DNA of 64,000 nucleotides from CAXBNB01 sp040222275 (GTDB lineage: Bacteria > Bacteroidota > Bacteroidia > Cytophagales > Cyclobacteriaceae): contig JAVKDJ010000045.1 in assembly GCA_040222275.1 (NCBI GenBank), forward strand, positions 62,001 to 126,000, given 5' to 3'. The notes beneath the pieces are model-generated. The model was not told the DNA's origin. It was given only the letters and a program-made list of their open reading frames with translations, and made no database searches. The number at the start of each line of letters is the position of its first letter. Within the stretch, counting starts at the first letter, position 1. Both the position numbers and the translations under genes were made by a program. Below, one piece after another: positions 53,547 through 62,970 of the stretch.

Positions 53547-54749
53547 TTACTTTTTAATGGTAAAAATGAAACTGGCGCCCTCTCCTTCTTTTGATTGCAC
53601 CTTTATGGAGCCACCCATTTTCCTCACCATCTTTCTCACTGTGGCCAGGCCAATGCCATTGCCGGTTTCACCAAATTTGTCCTTTTGGGTAAGTACTTCG
53701 AACATATTGAATACCCTATCCACAAACTCCGGGGGTATCCCAGGTCCATTATCGGTTACTGAAAACTCGTAGTGAGTTGAGTTCTTTGTTAGCTCAATAT
53801 TGATTTCTGCATGTTCCTTATCGTTGTATTTTATCGCATTGGACACCAGGTTGATCAGAATTTGTTCGAGAGCTGCCCTGTGTACATAAAGCTCTTCAAC
53901 TGTCGAACTCAAGTCAATGGTAAGTGGATCATCATGACCGAAAAGCCCCAAAATACCTTCCTTGAGCTCTGAAGGCTTTACATTTGATTTCCCCTCTTTC
54001 AAAATATTTTCACTTTTACTGTATTCCAACAGCCCATCAATCATTTTTTTTAGTTTATTGGCAGAACTTTCCACAAAACCCAAAATTTCCTTTCCTTCAG
54101 TATCAATATTTTTGCCATGTTCATTTAAAAATACGTTTATCAGGCCCGACATACTATTGAGTGGTGACTTCAAATCGTGCGCTGCTATAAAGGCAAACCG
54201 TTCCAATTCCTGATTTTTCTCCTCTAACTCTTCCAACACACCCTCAAGTTGGGCACCTTTTTTCCTGAGGGCAAGCAAATTCATCACTTGATGTGAAAGG
54301 GCCTCCATCGACTGTATTTGGCCTCTTGTCAATGATTTTGGTTTATGGTCTATCACGCATAAAGTGCCCAGTGGTAGGCCATTTTCAGAAACCAATGGAA
54401 CTCCCGCATAAAAAATGACCTTTGGGTCACCTGTCACAATCGGGTTGTCATGAAATCGTTGGTCTTTGCGGGAATCCTCCACAACAAAAATACTGTCAGC
54501 CTGGTTGATGGCATGTGCGCAGAAAGCGTACTCCTTAGGTGTCTCTGTAGCATCCAGGCCATGATGTGATTTAAACCATTGACGTTTGTCATCAACCAGG
54601 CTTACCAGGGAAATAGGCGTACCACATATCTCTGCCGCTATGGCAGTGATGTTGTCATAGTCCTTTTCAGGGAGGCTATCCAGAATGGAATACGACTCAA
54701 GTTCCTTAAGGCGCTGCTCTTCTTTTGGATGGTCATGTGGTCTGATCAT
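53547..54749 (-). CDS. GAF-domain sensor histidine kinase
   Basis: 400 aa, soluble. GAF domain ~25-160 (CGTPISLVSLVDDKRQWFKS, GVPLVSENGLPLGTLCVID). HisKA H-box FIAAHDLKSPLNSMSGL, N-box LINLVSNAIKYND, G1 TDNGPGIPP, G2 GNGIGLATVRKMV. No receiver or output domain, so its partner regulator is elsewhere. It is not a hybrid two-component PUL sensor. Stop lies 11 bp from the last sulfatase stop (convergent). Confidence 0.92.
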   Translation of the reverse strand: MIRPHDHPKEEQRLKELESYSILDSLPEKDYDNITAIAAEICGTPISLVSLVDDKRQWFKSHHGLDATETPKEYAFCAHAINQADSIFVVEDSRKDQRFHDNPIVTGDPKVIFYAGVPLVSENGLPLGTLCVIDHKPKSLTRGQIQSMEALSHQVMNLLALRKKGAQLEGVLEELEEKNQELERFAFIAAHDLKSPLNSMSGLINVFLNEHGKNIDTEGKEILGFVESSANKLKKMIDGLLEYSKSENILKEGKSNVKPSELKEGILGLFGHDDPLTIDLSSTVEELYVHRAALEQILINLVSNAIKYNDKEHAEINIELTKNSTHYEFSVTDNGPGIPPEFVDRVFNMFEVLTQKDKFGETGNGIGLATVRKMVRKMGGSIKVQSKEGEGASFIFTIKK

Positions 54750-54963
54750 GTACGAATCTTTAGCTTACTACTATCAATTGAAACCATAACTGCCAAACGA
54801 AAATTAACCAAAAACCAAGGAAATCCGCCATATTTCTCTCTTTTCTTCTATTTTCCCTGCGGATGGCCTGCCTACGAACTTGGCTCAGGGAGGTCGTTTA
54901 CCCTTACACATGGAAAAATGCGGGTTTCATTCGAACACAGTACAAGTCACAACGATCAACCAC

Positions 54964-55842
54964 CTATATTCGTATGTCGGTGGCTGTGCCCTTGATGGCT
55001 TTATGGTACTTCAAAGGAGAATATCCTGTGATCGCCTTAAACTTGCGGTTGAAATAAGAAAGGTTGTTGAAACCAGATCGGAGGCATATTTCCAATATGG
55101 AAAAGTCTTTCTCCAGAAGTAGCCTACTCGCATGCCGTATCCTGATTTCGTTCAGAAAATCAAAATATGTCTTTCGGGTCCTTTGTTTGAAGAATCTACA
55201 AAAAGCAGATGGCACCATGTTGGCTATGCCGGATATTTCTTCCAGTGTGATTTTGTTCTCATAATTTTCGAAAGTGAATTCTATCACTGAATTTAGACGT
55301 GTGCCATCATTTTCATCTATTGACTGAATGATCTGGTCCCTATTGAGGTATTCAAAATCCTGACTTTTGCTTATGGCATTTAAAATTTCCAGCACACCAA
55401 TCAGCCTGTCCAATCCTTCAAGATGAAGTAATCCATCAATTTTATGCGCCATTTGTTCCCTGAGTCCCCCTGATAGTTTAATCCCACGTTTAGCCGAAAC
55501 AAACAGATCGTTCAACACTAAAAAATTAAGCAAGGGCGTATGTGGAATTGATGCATCAATAAAAACATAAACCACATCCGCATATACCTGCGGATCCTCA
55601 CGATAGTAAAGGTCGTCATTTCGAAAAGCATGGGCTACATTGGAGCCAATCAGAAACACATCTCCCGGCTGAAAAGCACCAATATGGCCACCAACAACGG
55701 CTGTTCCGGTACTTTTTCTGATCAGCATGAGTTGCATTTCCGGATGTTGGTGGAGCGTGTGGTAGATATATGATTGTTTGTCATGTTGCAACATGAGCAA
55801 CTCACCATTGCCCCTGGGTATTTTAAATGGTAAAACCTTCAT
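54964..55842 (-). CDS. AraC-family regulator of the hydroxyproline module
   Basis: 292 aa. N-terminal cupin-like sensor (HQHPEMQLMLIRKSTGTAVV, FQPGDVFLIGSNVAHAF) and C-terminal AraC domain (ISGIANMVPSAFCRFFKQRT; ILEICLRSGFNNLSYFNRKF; GYSPLKYHKA). It is divergent from the DapA-family gene at 55987 with a 144-bp gap, so it most likely controls that operon. Parallel in design to 30791-31663. Confidence 0.92.
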   Translation of the reverse strand: MKVLPFKIPRGNGELLMLQHDKQSYIYHTLHQHPEMQLMLIRKSTGTAVVGGHIGAFQPGDVFLIGSNVAHAFRNDDLYYREDPQVYADVVYVFIDASIPHTPLLNFLVLNDLFVSAKRGIKLSGGLREQMAHKIDGLLHLEGLDRLIGVLEILNAISKSQDFEYLNRDQIIQSIDENDGTRLNSVIEFTFENYENKITLEEISGIANMVPSAFCRFFKQRTRKTYFDFLNEIRIRHASRLLLEKDFSILEICLRSGFNNLSYFNRKFKAITGYSPLKYHKAIKGTATDIRI

Positions 55843-55843
55843 T

Positions 55844-55853
55844 GGGTAAAATT
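55844..55853. promoter_or_regulatory. GGGTAAAATT site at the AraC start codon
   Basis: GGGTAAAATT directly next to the start codon of the AraC gene (ATG 55842-55840), within the divergent region. Binding here could block translation or transcription of the regulator itself. Member of the recurring motif set. Confidence 0.4.
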
Positions 55854-55986
55854 GCTGTATTTATACTTAACAATAATAATTTCTCACGAATACAAGTCAA
55901 TATTGTGCTTTTATTGGTTAATAAAAAGAAAATTACCCGTCACGTCAACAGCTACTTTTGTCCAACCATTAAAAATAAAGCAGATA

Positions 55987-56919
55987 ATGAAAGTACAATG
56001 GACCGGGGTTTACCCCGCAATCACAACCAAGTTCACGGAGGACGACCAATTGGACATACCCCTGTTTGAAAAGAACTTGAAATTTCAACTGGAAGCCGGC
56101 ATTGAAGGTGTCATCATAGGTGGTACACTTGGCGAGGCAACCGCATTGTTGGATGATGAAAAGAAAACCCTCACCGAATCGGCACTGCGCACAGTGGGCG
56201 ACAAGATACCTGTAGTAGTCAATATTGCCGAGCAAACCACCAGAGAAGCCATTCGGCAGGCACAATTGGCAGAAAAAAATGGAGCCCATGGACTGATGCT
56301 CCTCCCTCCCATGCGCTACAAAGCCACAGATGAAGAAACGGTAACTTATTTCAAAGCCATTGCCAATGCCACGTCTTTGCCCATCATGATTTACAACAAT
56401 CCAGTGGATTACAAGATATTGGTTACCCTCGATATGTTCCAGGAGCTATCCGAATGCCCGAACATTGAAGCTGTAAAAGAATCAACACGGGATTTGACCA
56501 ACATCACCAGGATGAGAAACAAGTTTGGTGACCGCTTCAAAATCATGGGAGGTGTAGATACCCTTGCCCTGGAATCAGCCCTATTGGGAGCAGATGGATT
56601 GGTGGCCGGGCTTGTATGTGCTTTTCCAAAAGAAACGGTTGCTATTTTCAATCTGGCCAAAGTAGGCAGGTTGGAAGAAGCACTAAGTATCTACCGCTGG
56701 TTTATGCCCTTGTGCGAACTGGACATAGACCCACAATTGGTTCAAAACATCAAACTGGCAGAGGTTTATGTGGGTTTGGGGTCTGAAAATGTACGTGCGC
56801 CCAGGCTCAAATTATCGGGAGAGAGAAGAAAAGAGGTGATCAAAATAATAGAAGACAGCTTGGCCACAAGACCCGAACTCCCGGACTACCTGAATTTGGA
56901 TAAATCAATTTTGGCCTAG
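55987..56919 (+). CDS. DapA-family lyase/deaminase, probable pyrroline-4-hydroxy-2-carboxylate deaminase
   Basis: 310 aa from ATG 55987 (MKVQWTGVYPAITTKF); a longer frame upstream has no support. TIM barrel with Schiff-base Lys164 (EAVKESTRDL), Tyr136 (IMIYNNP) and the substrate-loop motif GGTLGE (45-50). In hydroxyproline degradation a family member converts pyrroline-4-hydroxy-2-carboxylate to alpha-ketoglutaric semialdehyde. The assignment rests on its neighbours, the epimerase and the FAD dehydrogenase. Other DapA-family substrates are possible. Confidence 0.82.
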   Translation: MKVQWTGVYPAITTKFTEDDQLDIPLFEKNLKFQLEAGIEGVIIGGTLGEATALLDDEKKTLTESALRTVGDKIPVVVNIAEQTTREAIRQAQLAEKNGAHGLMLLPPMRYKATDEETVTYFKAIANATSLPIMIYNNPVDYKILVTLDMFQELSECPNIEAVKESTRDLTNITRMRNKFGDRFKIMGGVDTLALESALLGADGLVAGLVCAFPKETVAIFNLAKVGRLEEALSIYRWFMPLCELDIDPQLVQNIKLAEVYVGLGSENVRAPRLKLSGERRKEVIKIIEDSLATRPELPDYLNLDKSILA

Positions 56920-56938
56920 CATTCTTTAATGTATTCAT

Positions 56939-57940
56939 ATGTCGAGAAGCACATTTTCCTGCATTGACGCACATACTTGCGGCAATCCTGTGAGGGTAAT
57001 AAAGGAAGGAGGCCCTGAACTCGTAGGATCATCTATGAGCGAAAAAAGGCAGCATTTCTTACAGGAATTCGACTGGATCAGGACAGGCCTTATGTTTGAA
57101 CCACGCGGGCATGATATGATGTCTGGTAGCATTCTCTATCCTCCCAGCAACCCGGATAATGATTGTGGAGTGCTTTTCATAGAAACCAGCGGTTGCCTGC
57201 CCATGTGTGGACATGGCACCATTGGCACTGTTACCATTGCCATAGAGGAAAAACTCATTGAACCAAAGACACCAGGAAAATTGAGGTTGGAAACACCCGC
57301 CGGACTGGTATTGGTAGATTATGGCCAAAAAGGTGAAAAGGTGGAATGGGTAAGGCTCACCAATGTAAAATCCTATCTGGCGGCAAGCGGCCTTGAGATA
57401 GAATGCCCGGATTTAGGAATATTAAAATTCGATGTGGCCTACGGGGGCAATTTCTACGCAATAGTGGATGAGCAAGCCAATTTCAAGGGCATTCAGGAAT
57501 ATACCGCTGGTGACCTGATCCGGTGGAGCCAGGTAGTGCGCAACCGCATCAACGACAAATACAGTTTTGTACATCCCGAAAACAGCACCATCAAAGGGCT
57601 GTCCCACATGCTTTGGACAGGTGAAACTATAAATCCTGAGGCGGATGCGAGAAATGCCGTTTTCTATGGCGACAAGGCAATTGACAGGTCGCCATGTGGC
57701 ACGGGCACTTCGGCCCGCATGGCCCAATGGCACGCCAGGGGCAAACTCAAAATGGGACAGAAATTTATCCATGAGAGTTTTATCGGGTCTCAGTTTATAG
57801 GAAAAATAGAGTCGGAAACCACTCTGGGCGACCACTCTGCCATTATTCCAAGTATCCAGGGATGGGCCAGGGTGACAGGTTACAACACCATATTTATAGA
57901 TGATGACGACCCGTATGCCCATGGTTTTCAAGTCATATAA
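56939..57940 (+). CDS. 4-hydroxyproline 2-epimerase (proline racemase family)
   Basis: 333 aa. Both catalytic cysteines are present: C90 in CLPMCGHGTIG and C253 in DRSPCGTGTSA. That indicates a racemase/epimerase rather than the Cys/Thr dehydratase branch. It converts trans-4-hydroxy-L-proline to cis-4-hydroxy-D-proline. It starts 20 nt after the DapA-family stop and ends 3 nt before the FAD dehydrogenase. Substrate (hydroxyproline rather than proline) is inferred from the context. Confidence 0.9.
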   Translation: MSRSTFSCIDAHTCGNPVRVIKEGGPELVGSSMSEKRQHFLQEFDWIRTGLMFEPRGHDMMSGSILYPPSNPDNDCGVLFIETSGCLPMCGHGTIGTVTIAIEEKLIEPKTPGKLRLETPAGLVLVDYGQKGEKVEWVRLTNVKSYLAASGLEIECPDLGILKFDVAYGGNFYAIVDEQANFKGIQEYTAGDLIRWSQVVRNRINDKYSFVHPENSTIKGLSHMLWTGETINPEADARNAVFYGDKAIDRSPCGTGTSARMAQWHARGKLKMGQKFIHESFIGSQFIGKIESETTLGDHSAIIPSIQGWARVTGYNTIFIDDDDPYAHGFQVI

Positions 57941-57943
57941 AAA

Positions 57944-59200
57944 ATGAACAAGAAGAAAACCATAGTTGTAGGTGCCGGGATTATTGGGCTTTGCAGTGCC
58001 TATTTTCTCAACAAAAGGGGCTTTGAAGTAACGGTGATTGATGCGGGAGACGGTATGTCCAACTGCTCTGTTGGAAATGCCGGCTTCTTCTGCCCAAGCC
58101 ATGTCATTCCACTGGCTGCCCCGGGTATCATCACCCAGGGGCTCAAATGGATGTTCAACGGCAAAAGCCCTTTTTATGTAAGACCCAGGTTAAATCAGGA
58201 ATTAATTTCCTGGGCCTGGAAGTTTAAAAAAGCTGCCACCAACACAAGGGTAGCAAAGGCAGTTCCGTTGTTGCATGCCCTCACTACCAGAAGTCAGGCA
58301 CTTATGGAGGAACTCCTGCAGCAAGAGCCCTTCCAGGATGTGGGATACTCAAAAACCGGGTTGCTGATGCTCTCCAAAAGCAGGAAAGTACTGCACCATG
58401 AAATGGAAGCTGCAAAAATAGCCAAATCCCAGGGGCAGGAGGTGGAAATATTAAAGCCTTCGGAAGTCGTACGTTTCAATCCCGAACTTGAGATGGATGT
58501 ATGTGGGGCTGTTTATTATCCGAACGATTCTATGGTTTCGCCCCATATATTACTGGCAAGTTTCCGTCAAAAGCTGATCGGTCAGGGTGTCAATTTTTTA
58601 CTGAACACCGCAGTAGAAAGTCTGGAACGGCAAAATGGGAAAATTGCAGGGGTCAAAACCGCAGACGCGATCCTCAGGGCTGACCAATTTATTGTAACAA
58701 CCGGCAGTGCCACATCAGCTTTTTTGAAGCCGCTAGGACTCAATCTGCCGATGCAGGGAGGTAAGGGCTACAGTATGACCATCCCCTACCCGAAAGCAAA
58801 ACCCCTGACACCTGCTATCTTGTGCGATGGGAAAGTCTCCATGTCCCCCATGTTGGATGGTTTGCGTTTTTCCGGTACTATGGAAATAGATGGCTACAAC
58901 CCCAAAATCAACCAACACCGAATTGAGGGCATTATCGATACCGTTACCAGTTTTCTTCCTGGGTTTCAAAGGTCAGCATTTGATCAGGTAAAACCGTGGG
59001 CTGGATTTCGTCCTTGTTCGCCGGATGGCTTACCTTACATTGGTAAACCGAAAAAAGTAGGTAACCTAACCATAGCCACCGGGCATGCGATGTTGGGGCT
59101 CACTTTAGGGCCTATCACCGGACAGCTGGTAGCCGACATCATTTCCAATCAAAAAACATTTACCGATATATCCCTACTGGATGTGGACCGCTACAACTGA
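57944..59200 (+). CDS. FAD-dependent D-amino-acid dehydrogenase, probable D-hydroxyproline dehydrogenase
   Basis: 418 aa, DAO/DadA-like. N-terminal FAD site IVVGAGIIGLCSAYFL with acidic end of strand 2 (VTVIDAG); C-terminal FAD segment ATGHAMLGLTLGPITGQLVA. No signal peptide, so cytoplasmic or membrane-associated. Sits directly after the epimerase, as in known hydroxyproline operons, and would oxidise cis-4-hydroxy-D-proline to the pyrroline. Electron acceptor unknown. Confidence 0.88.
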   Translation: MNKKKTIVVGAGIIGLCSAYFLNKRGFEVTVIDAGDGMSNCSVGNAGFFCPSHVIPLAAPGIITQGLKWMFNGKSPFYVRPRLNQELISWAWKFKKAATNTRVAKAVPLLHALTTRSQALMEELLQQEPFQDVGYSKTGLLMLSKSRKVLHHEMEAAKIAKSQGQEVEILKPSEVVRFNPELEMDVCGAVYYPNDSMVSPHILLASFRQKLIGQGVNFLLNTAVESLERQNGKIAGVKTADAILRADQFIVTTGSATSAFLKPLGLNLPMQGGKGYSMTIPYPKAKPLTPAILCDGKVSMSPMLDGLRFSGTMEIDGYNPKINQHRIEGIIDTVTSFLPGFQRSAFDQVKPWAGFRPCSPDGLPYIGKPKKVGNLTIATGHAMLGLTLGPITGQLVADIISNQKTFTDISLLDVDRYN

Positions 59201-59227
59201 TAGGGACCAACACTAAAAGCTAAACCC

Positions 59228-61450
59228 ATGAAACCCTTATTCAGTACTTTATTTCTTGTCTCAATGTTCTCCTTTGCCGGCGCTCAGGATGGTATAATCA
59301 CCCTGGACCAAATATTTCGGGACAATACTTACGCTATACAGTATCCCGGACAAAGCAGATGGATAGACGATGGCGAGGGATATACCACCCTGGAACCAGA
59401 CATGGAATACCCCGGCAGCAAAAGCATTATCAGGTACAACACCAAAACAGGGGAAAAAACGACCCTGGTAAGCGCCAAATCGTTGATCCCTGACAATGAA
59501 ACCAAACCCTTGAGTATTCACGGTTACCATTGGTCTGCGGACAAAAATAAACTGCTGATTTTCACCAATTCCAAAAGGGTGTGGAGACGCAATACCCGTG
59601 GAGACTACTGGGTAAAAGACCTTGAAACCAATGAACTCCACCAATTGGGTAAGTCTCTGCCTGCCTCCTCCCTTATGTTTGCCAAATTTTCACCAGACAA
59701 CAATCGTGTAGCCTATGTGAGCCACAACAATTTATTCATGGAATTCCTGGCGGACCATAAAATCACGCCACTCACCACTGATGGTACAGACAAAGTCATC
59801 AACGGCACTTTCGACTGGGCCTACGAAGAGGAGTTTGGATGCCGGGATGGTTTCAGATGGAGCCCGGATGGCAAAAAAATAGCCTACTGGCAATTGGAGG
59901 CAACTGGTATCCGGGATTTTCTGATGATCAACAACACCGATTCGCTTTATCCATTTACCATTCCCATCCAATACCCAAAAGTGGGCACGACCAGTTCTTC
60001 CTCCCGTGTGGGCGTGATACAACTCGACTCCAAAACCTCCACGTGGATGAAAGTAAATGACGATACCAGAAACAACTACATCCCCAGAATGGATTGGGCG
60101 GGCAACTCGGAAGAAATTGTCCTTCAACAACTAAACCGGCATCAGAATACCAACAATGTAACAATTTGCAACACCCGGACCGGTCAATCAAAAATTGTAT
60201 ATACCGACAAGGACCCAACCTGGGTAGATGTGGTGGACGATATGCGCTTTCTTGATTCAGGCAAGTCCTTTACATGGCTGAGTGAAAAAAACGGCTGGAA
60301 CAACCTTTATCGCGTAAGTCGTGATGGGCAAAAAGAAGTGATGATTACCCCCGACAACTACGATGTGGTGAAAATAGACCTGATAGATGAAAAAAATGGC
60401 TGGGTATATTATACTGCATCTCCTGAAAATGCCACCCAAAGATACCTCTACCGTGTAAAAATTGACGGACACCAAAAAGTTCAACGCATTAGTCCCGAAG
60501 GGCAAAAGGGAACCCATCAGTATGATATTAGCCCAAATGGCAAATGGGCATTCCATACCTTTTCCAATGCAGGCACCCCTCCTGTCACTTCTTTGGTTTC
60601 ATTGCCGGATCATAAGGTCATTAAGGTAATTACAGATAACGAAAGTGCACTCAACAAGCTGAAACTACTTAATCTGCCTCCACAGGAATTTTTCACCATA
60701 ACTTCACAAGAAGGAGTAACACTGGACGGGTTTATGATCAAACCACCCAACTTCGATCCGGGCAAGAAATACCCGGTACTCTTCCATGTATATGGGGAGC
60801 CGGCCGGACAAACCGTGCTGGACAAATGGGGAGGCAGGCGCTACCTCTACCATCAATTGGTGGCACAGCATGGCTATCTGGTCGTGAGTATTGATAACCG
60901 GGGCACGCCGGCACCTAAAGGCCGGGAGTGGCGCAAGAGTATCTATGCAAAGCTAGGCGTGATTTCCTCCAGTGATCAAGCTGGGGCCTTAAAAGCCCTA
61001 CTCGGAAAATACCCATTTATCGATGAAAGCCGTGTTGGTATCTGGGGGTGGAGCGGAGGCGGATCCATGACGCTCAACGCCCTGTTCAGGTATCCGGACA
61101 TCTATAAAATGGGCATCAGTGTAGCTCCTGTATCCAACATCATGCTCTATGACAATATCTACCAGGAGCGCTACTGTGGGCTTCCTTCAGAGAAACAGGA
61201 GGAATATTACAACAGCTCTCCGGTAAATTTTGCTAAAAACCTGGAAGGAAAACTGTTGCTCATCCATGGTACCGGAGACGATAATGTGCACTATCAGAGT
61301 GCTGAAGTATTGATCAATGAATTGATCCGTCAGAACAAAATATTTTCGTTTATGTCCTATCCAAACCGTTCACATGGCATCTTTGAGGGGGAAAACACCT
61401 CCCGCCACCTCTATGGTACCATGCTGGCGTTTATTAAAGAAAATTTATAG
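59228..61450 (+). CDS. Dipeptidyl peptidase IV-type S9 prolyl peptidase
   Basis: 740 aa. Signal peptide ending SFAGAQ, so periplasmic or exported. N-terminal beta-propeller ~30-490 with the DPP IV glutamate motif FDWAYEEEF (E200-E202) that binds the free N-terminus. C-terminal alpha/beta hydrolase with triad S609 (WGWSGGGS), D685 (GTGDDNVH) and H716 (YPNRSHGIF). It removes Xaa-Pro dipeptides from peptides. Following the hydroxyproline genes by 28 nt, it fits a peptide feeder role. Confidence 0.92.
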   Translation: MKPLFSTLFLVSMFSFAGAQDGIITLDQIFRDNTYAIQYPGQSRWIDDGEGYTTLEPDMEYPGSKSIIRYNTKTGEKTTLVSAKSLIPDNETKPLSIHGYHWSADKNKLLIFTNSKRVWRRNTRGDYWVKDLETNELHQLGKSLPASSLMFAKFSPDNNRVAYVSHNNLFMEFLADHKITPLTTDGTDKVINGTFDWAYEEEFGCRDGFRWSPDGKKIAYWQLEATGIRDFLMINNTDSLYPFTIPIQYPKVGTTSSSSRVGVIQLDSKTSTWMKVNDDTRNNYIPRMDWAGNSEEIVLQQLNRHQNTNNVTICNTRTGQSKIVYTDKDPTWVDVVDDMRFLDSGKSFTWLSEKNGWNNLYRVSRDGQKEVMITPDNYDVVKIDLIDEKNGWVYYTASPENATQRYLYRVKIDGHQKVQRISPEGQKGTHQYDISPNGKWAFHTFSNAGTPPVTSLVSLPDHKVIKVITDNESALNKLKLLNLPPQEFFTITSQEGVTLDGFMIKPPNFDPGKKYPVLFHVYGEPAGQTVLDKWGGRRYLYHQLVAQHGYLVVSIDNRGTPAPKGREWRKSIYAKLGVISSSDQAGALKALLGKYPFIDESRVGIWGWSGGGSMTLNALFRYPDIYKMGISVAPVSNIMLYDNIYQERYCGLPSEKQEEYYNSSPVNFAKNLEGKLLLIHGTGDDNVHYQSAEVLINELIRQNKIFSFMSYPNRSHGIFEGENTSRHLYGTMLAFIKENL

Positions 61451-61453
61451 ACC

Positions 61454-62851
61454 ATGTTTTCACAAAAAACCTATACCGATAGAAGAACTGTCCTCAAATC
61501 ATCAGTTGGCAAGGGGGTTATCCTCCTAACGGGCAATGAAGAGAGCTGCATCAATTTCAGTGACAACTGGTATCCCTTTCGTCAGGACAGTACATTTCTT
61601 TACTATTTCGGGTTACCACAACCAGGCCTGGCTGCAATCCTCGATTGTGAATCCGGGGAGGAAATCCTCTTCGGTGATGACCTCAGTATTGATGAAATCG
61701 TATGGACCGGAGACCAGCCAACAATTTTGGAACTGGCAAAAAGTGTTGGAGTAGCAGAGAGCCGCCCCATGTCCGCATTGGAGAAGTTGATTGGCAGCAC
61801 CATGGATGCAGGTCGTAAACTACACATGCTGCCTCCATATCGTTCGGCCCAAAAGATACTGCTGGCTGAGTTAACGGGATGGCCTGCCAATACACTGACT
61901 GACCAGGCTTCCCTCCCATTGATCAATGCCATAGCCAGGCAAAGGAATATCAAAACAACCGAAGAAATAGACGAGATAGAAAGAGCTGTGGCCATTACTA
62001 CTAAAATGCACCTGGAGGCCATGAAGTTTGTAAAAGCTGGTATGAAGGAACATGAAGTAGCTGGCAAAGTCTATGAAACGGCTATTGGTATGGGCGGACA
62101 GTTGGCCTTTCCCCTCATCCTGACCAGAGATGGCCAAACGCTACACAACCACTCCCACCACAATGTGTTGAAAGAGGGCGATATGGTTCTATGCGATACA
62201 GGTGCCGAGACAAGCAAGGGATACTGCGGAGACATGACCCGTACCTTTCCTGTTTCAGACAGGTTTACTTCCCAGCAGGCTGCCATCTATGAGATTGTAC
62301 TCCAGGCACATACGCGAGCGGTTGATGCGCTCAAGCCGGGTATGGCCTTCAGGGAAATTCACTTGCTGGCCTGTGCTGAACTCTTCGAAGGACTAAAATC
62401 CCTGGGCCTGACCAAAGGAGACACACATGAGGCTGTAGCTGCGGGTGCCCATGCCATGTTTTTTCAATGCGGGCTTGGCCACCTGATGGGGCTGGATGTG
62501 CATGATATGGAAAACCTGGGTGAGGAAAACGTTGGCTACACCAAACAGATCACTAAGTCTCAACAATTTGGTCTGAAATCTCTACGGCTGGGTCGTGAGT
62601 TGGAAGAAGGCTTTATACTCACAGTAGAACCCGGCATATACATTATCCCTCAACTCATTGACTTGTGGCAATCGGAAAAACGCCATGAGGATTTCATCAA
62701 CTATAGGGAATTGGAAAAGTTCAGGGGTTTTGGTGGCATCAGAATTGAGGAAGATTTTCTGATCACTTCCTCAGGCTCCCGCTTGCTGGGGCCACCCGTC
62801 CCTAAATCGGTTGATGAAATAGAAACGATAAGGGCAAATGTAACCGGGTAA
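61454..62851 (+). CDS. M24B Xaa-Pro aminopeptidase (aminopeptidase P)
   Basis: 465 aa. AMP_N domain ~1-140 (DNWYPFRQDSTFLYYFG), then the pita-bread fold with metal ligands: Asp in VLCDTGAET, Asp in GYCGDMTRTFP, His in GLGHLMGLDVHD, Glu in LTVEPGIYI and Glu in GIRIEEDFL. It cleaves the Xaa-Pro bond at the N-terminus, including Xaa-Hyp in some members. No signal peptide, so cytosolic. ATG lies 4 nt after the DPP IV-type stop; last gene of the operon. Confidence 0.93.
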   Translation: MFSQKTYTDRRTVLKSSVGKGVILLTGNEESCINFSDNWYPFRQDSTFLYYFGLPQPGLAAILDCESGEEILFGDDLSIDEIVWTGDQPTILELAKSVGVAESRPMSALEKLIGSTMDAGRKLHMLPPYRSAQKILLAELTGWPANTLTDQASLPLINAIARQRNIKTTEEIDEIERAVAITTKMHLEAMKFVKAGMKEHEVAGKVYETAIGMGGQLAFPLILTRDGQTLHNHSHHNVLKEGDMVLCDTGAETSKGYCGDMTRTFPVSDRFTSQQAAIYEIVLQAHTRAVDALKPGMAFREIHLLACAELFEGLKSLGLTKGDTHEAVAAGAHAMFFQCGLGHLMGLDVHDMENLGEENVGYTKQITKSQQFGLKSLRLGRELEEGFILTVEPGIYIIPQLIDLWQSEKRHEDFINYRELEKFRGFGGIRIEEDFLITSSGSRLLGPPVPKSVDEIETIRANVTG

Positions 62852-62898
62852 GATTAAGCATGACTGCTTTCCAAAAAAGAAGCCCAGTTGTTTTTAGC

Positions 62899-62931
62899 AG
62901 ACCTTTCAGGTTTTGAAAACCTGGAAGGTCT
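62899..62931. terminator. Palindromic repeat between convergent genes
   Basis: AGACCTTTCAGGTTTT pairs with GAAAACCTGGAAGGTCT (15 of 16). It lies between the convergent aminopeptidase and DUF1348 genes and can end transcripts, though T-runs are weak. A degenerate copy (TTTGAAAACCTAGAAAGTCT) is at 63673-63692, so it is also a dispersed repeat. Confidence 0.6.
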
Positions 62932-62970
62932 GGGATGCTCTAAATTTCATATGACCTCTATAACTGCTCG

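Noticed and set aside
53547..54749. Hybrid two-component PUL sensor
   Set aside because: Only GAF, HisKA and HATPase domains are present; no periplasmic sensor, receiver or AraC output.
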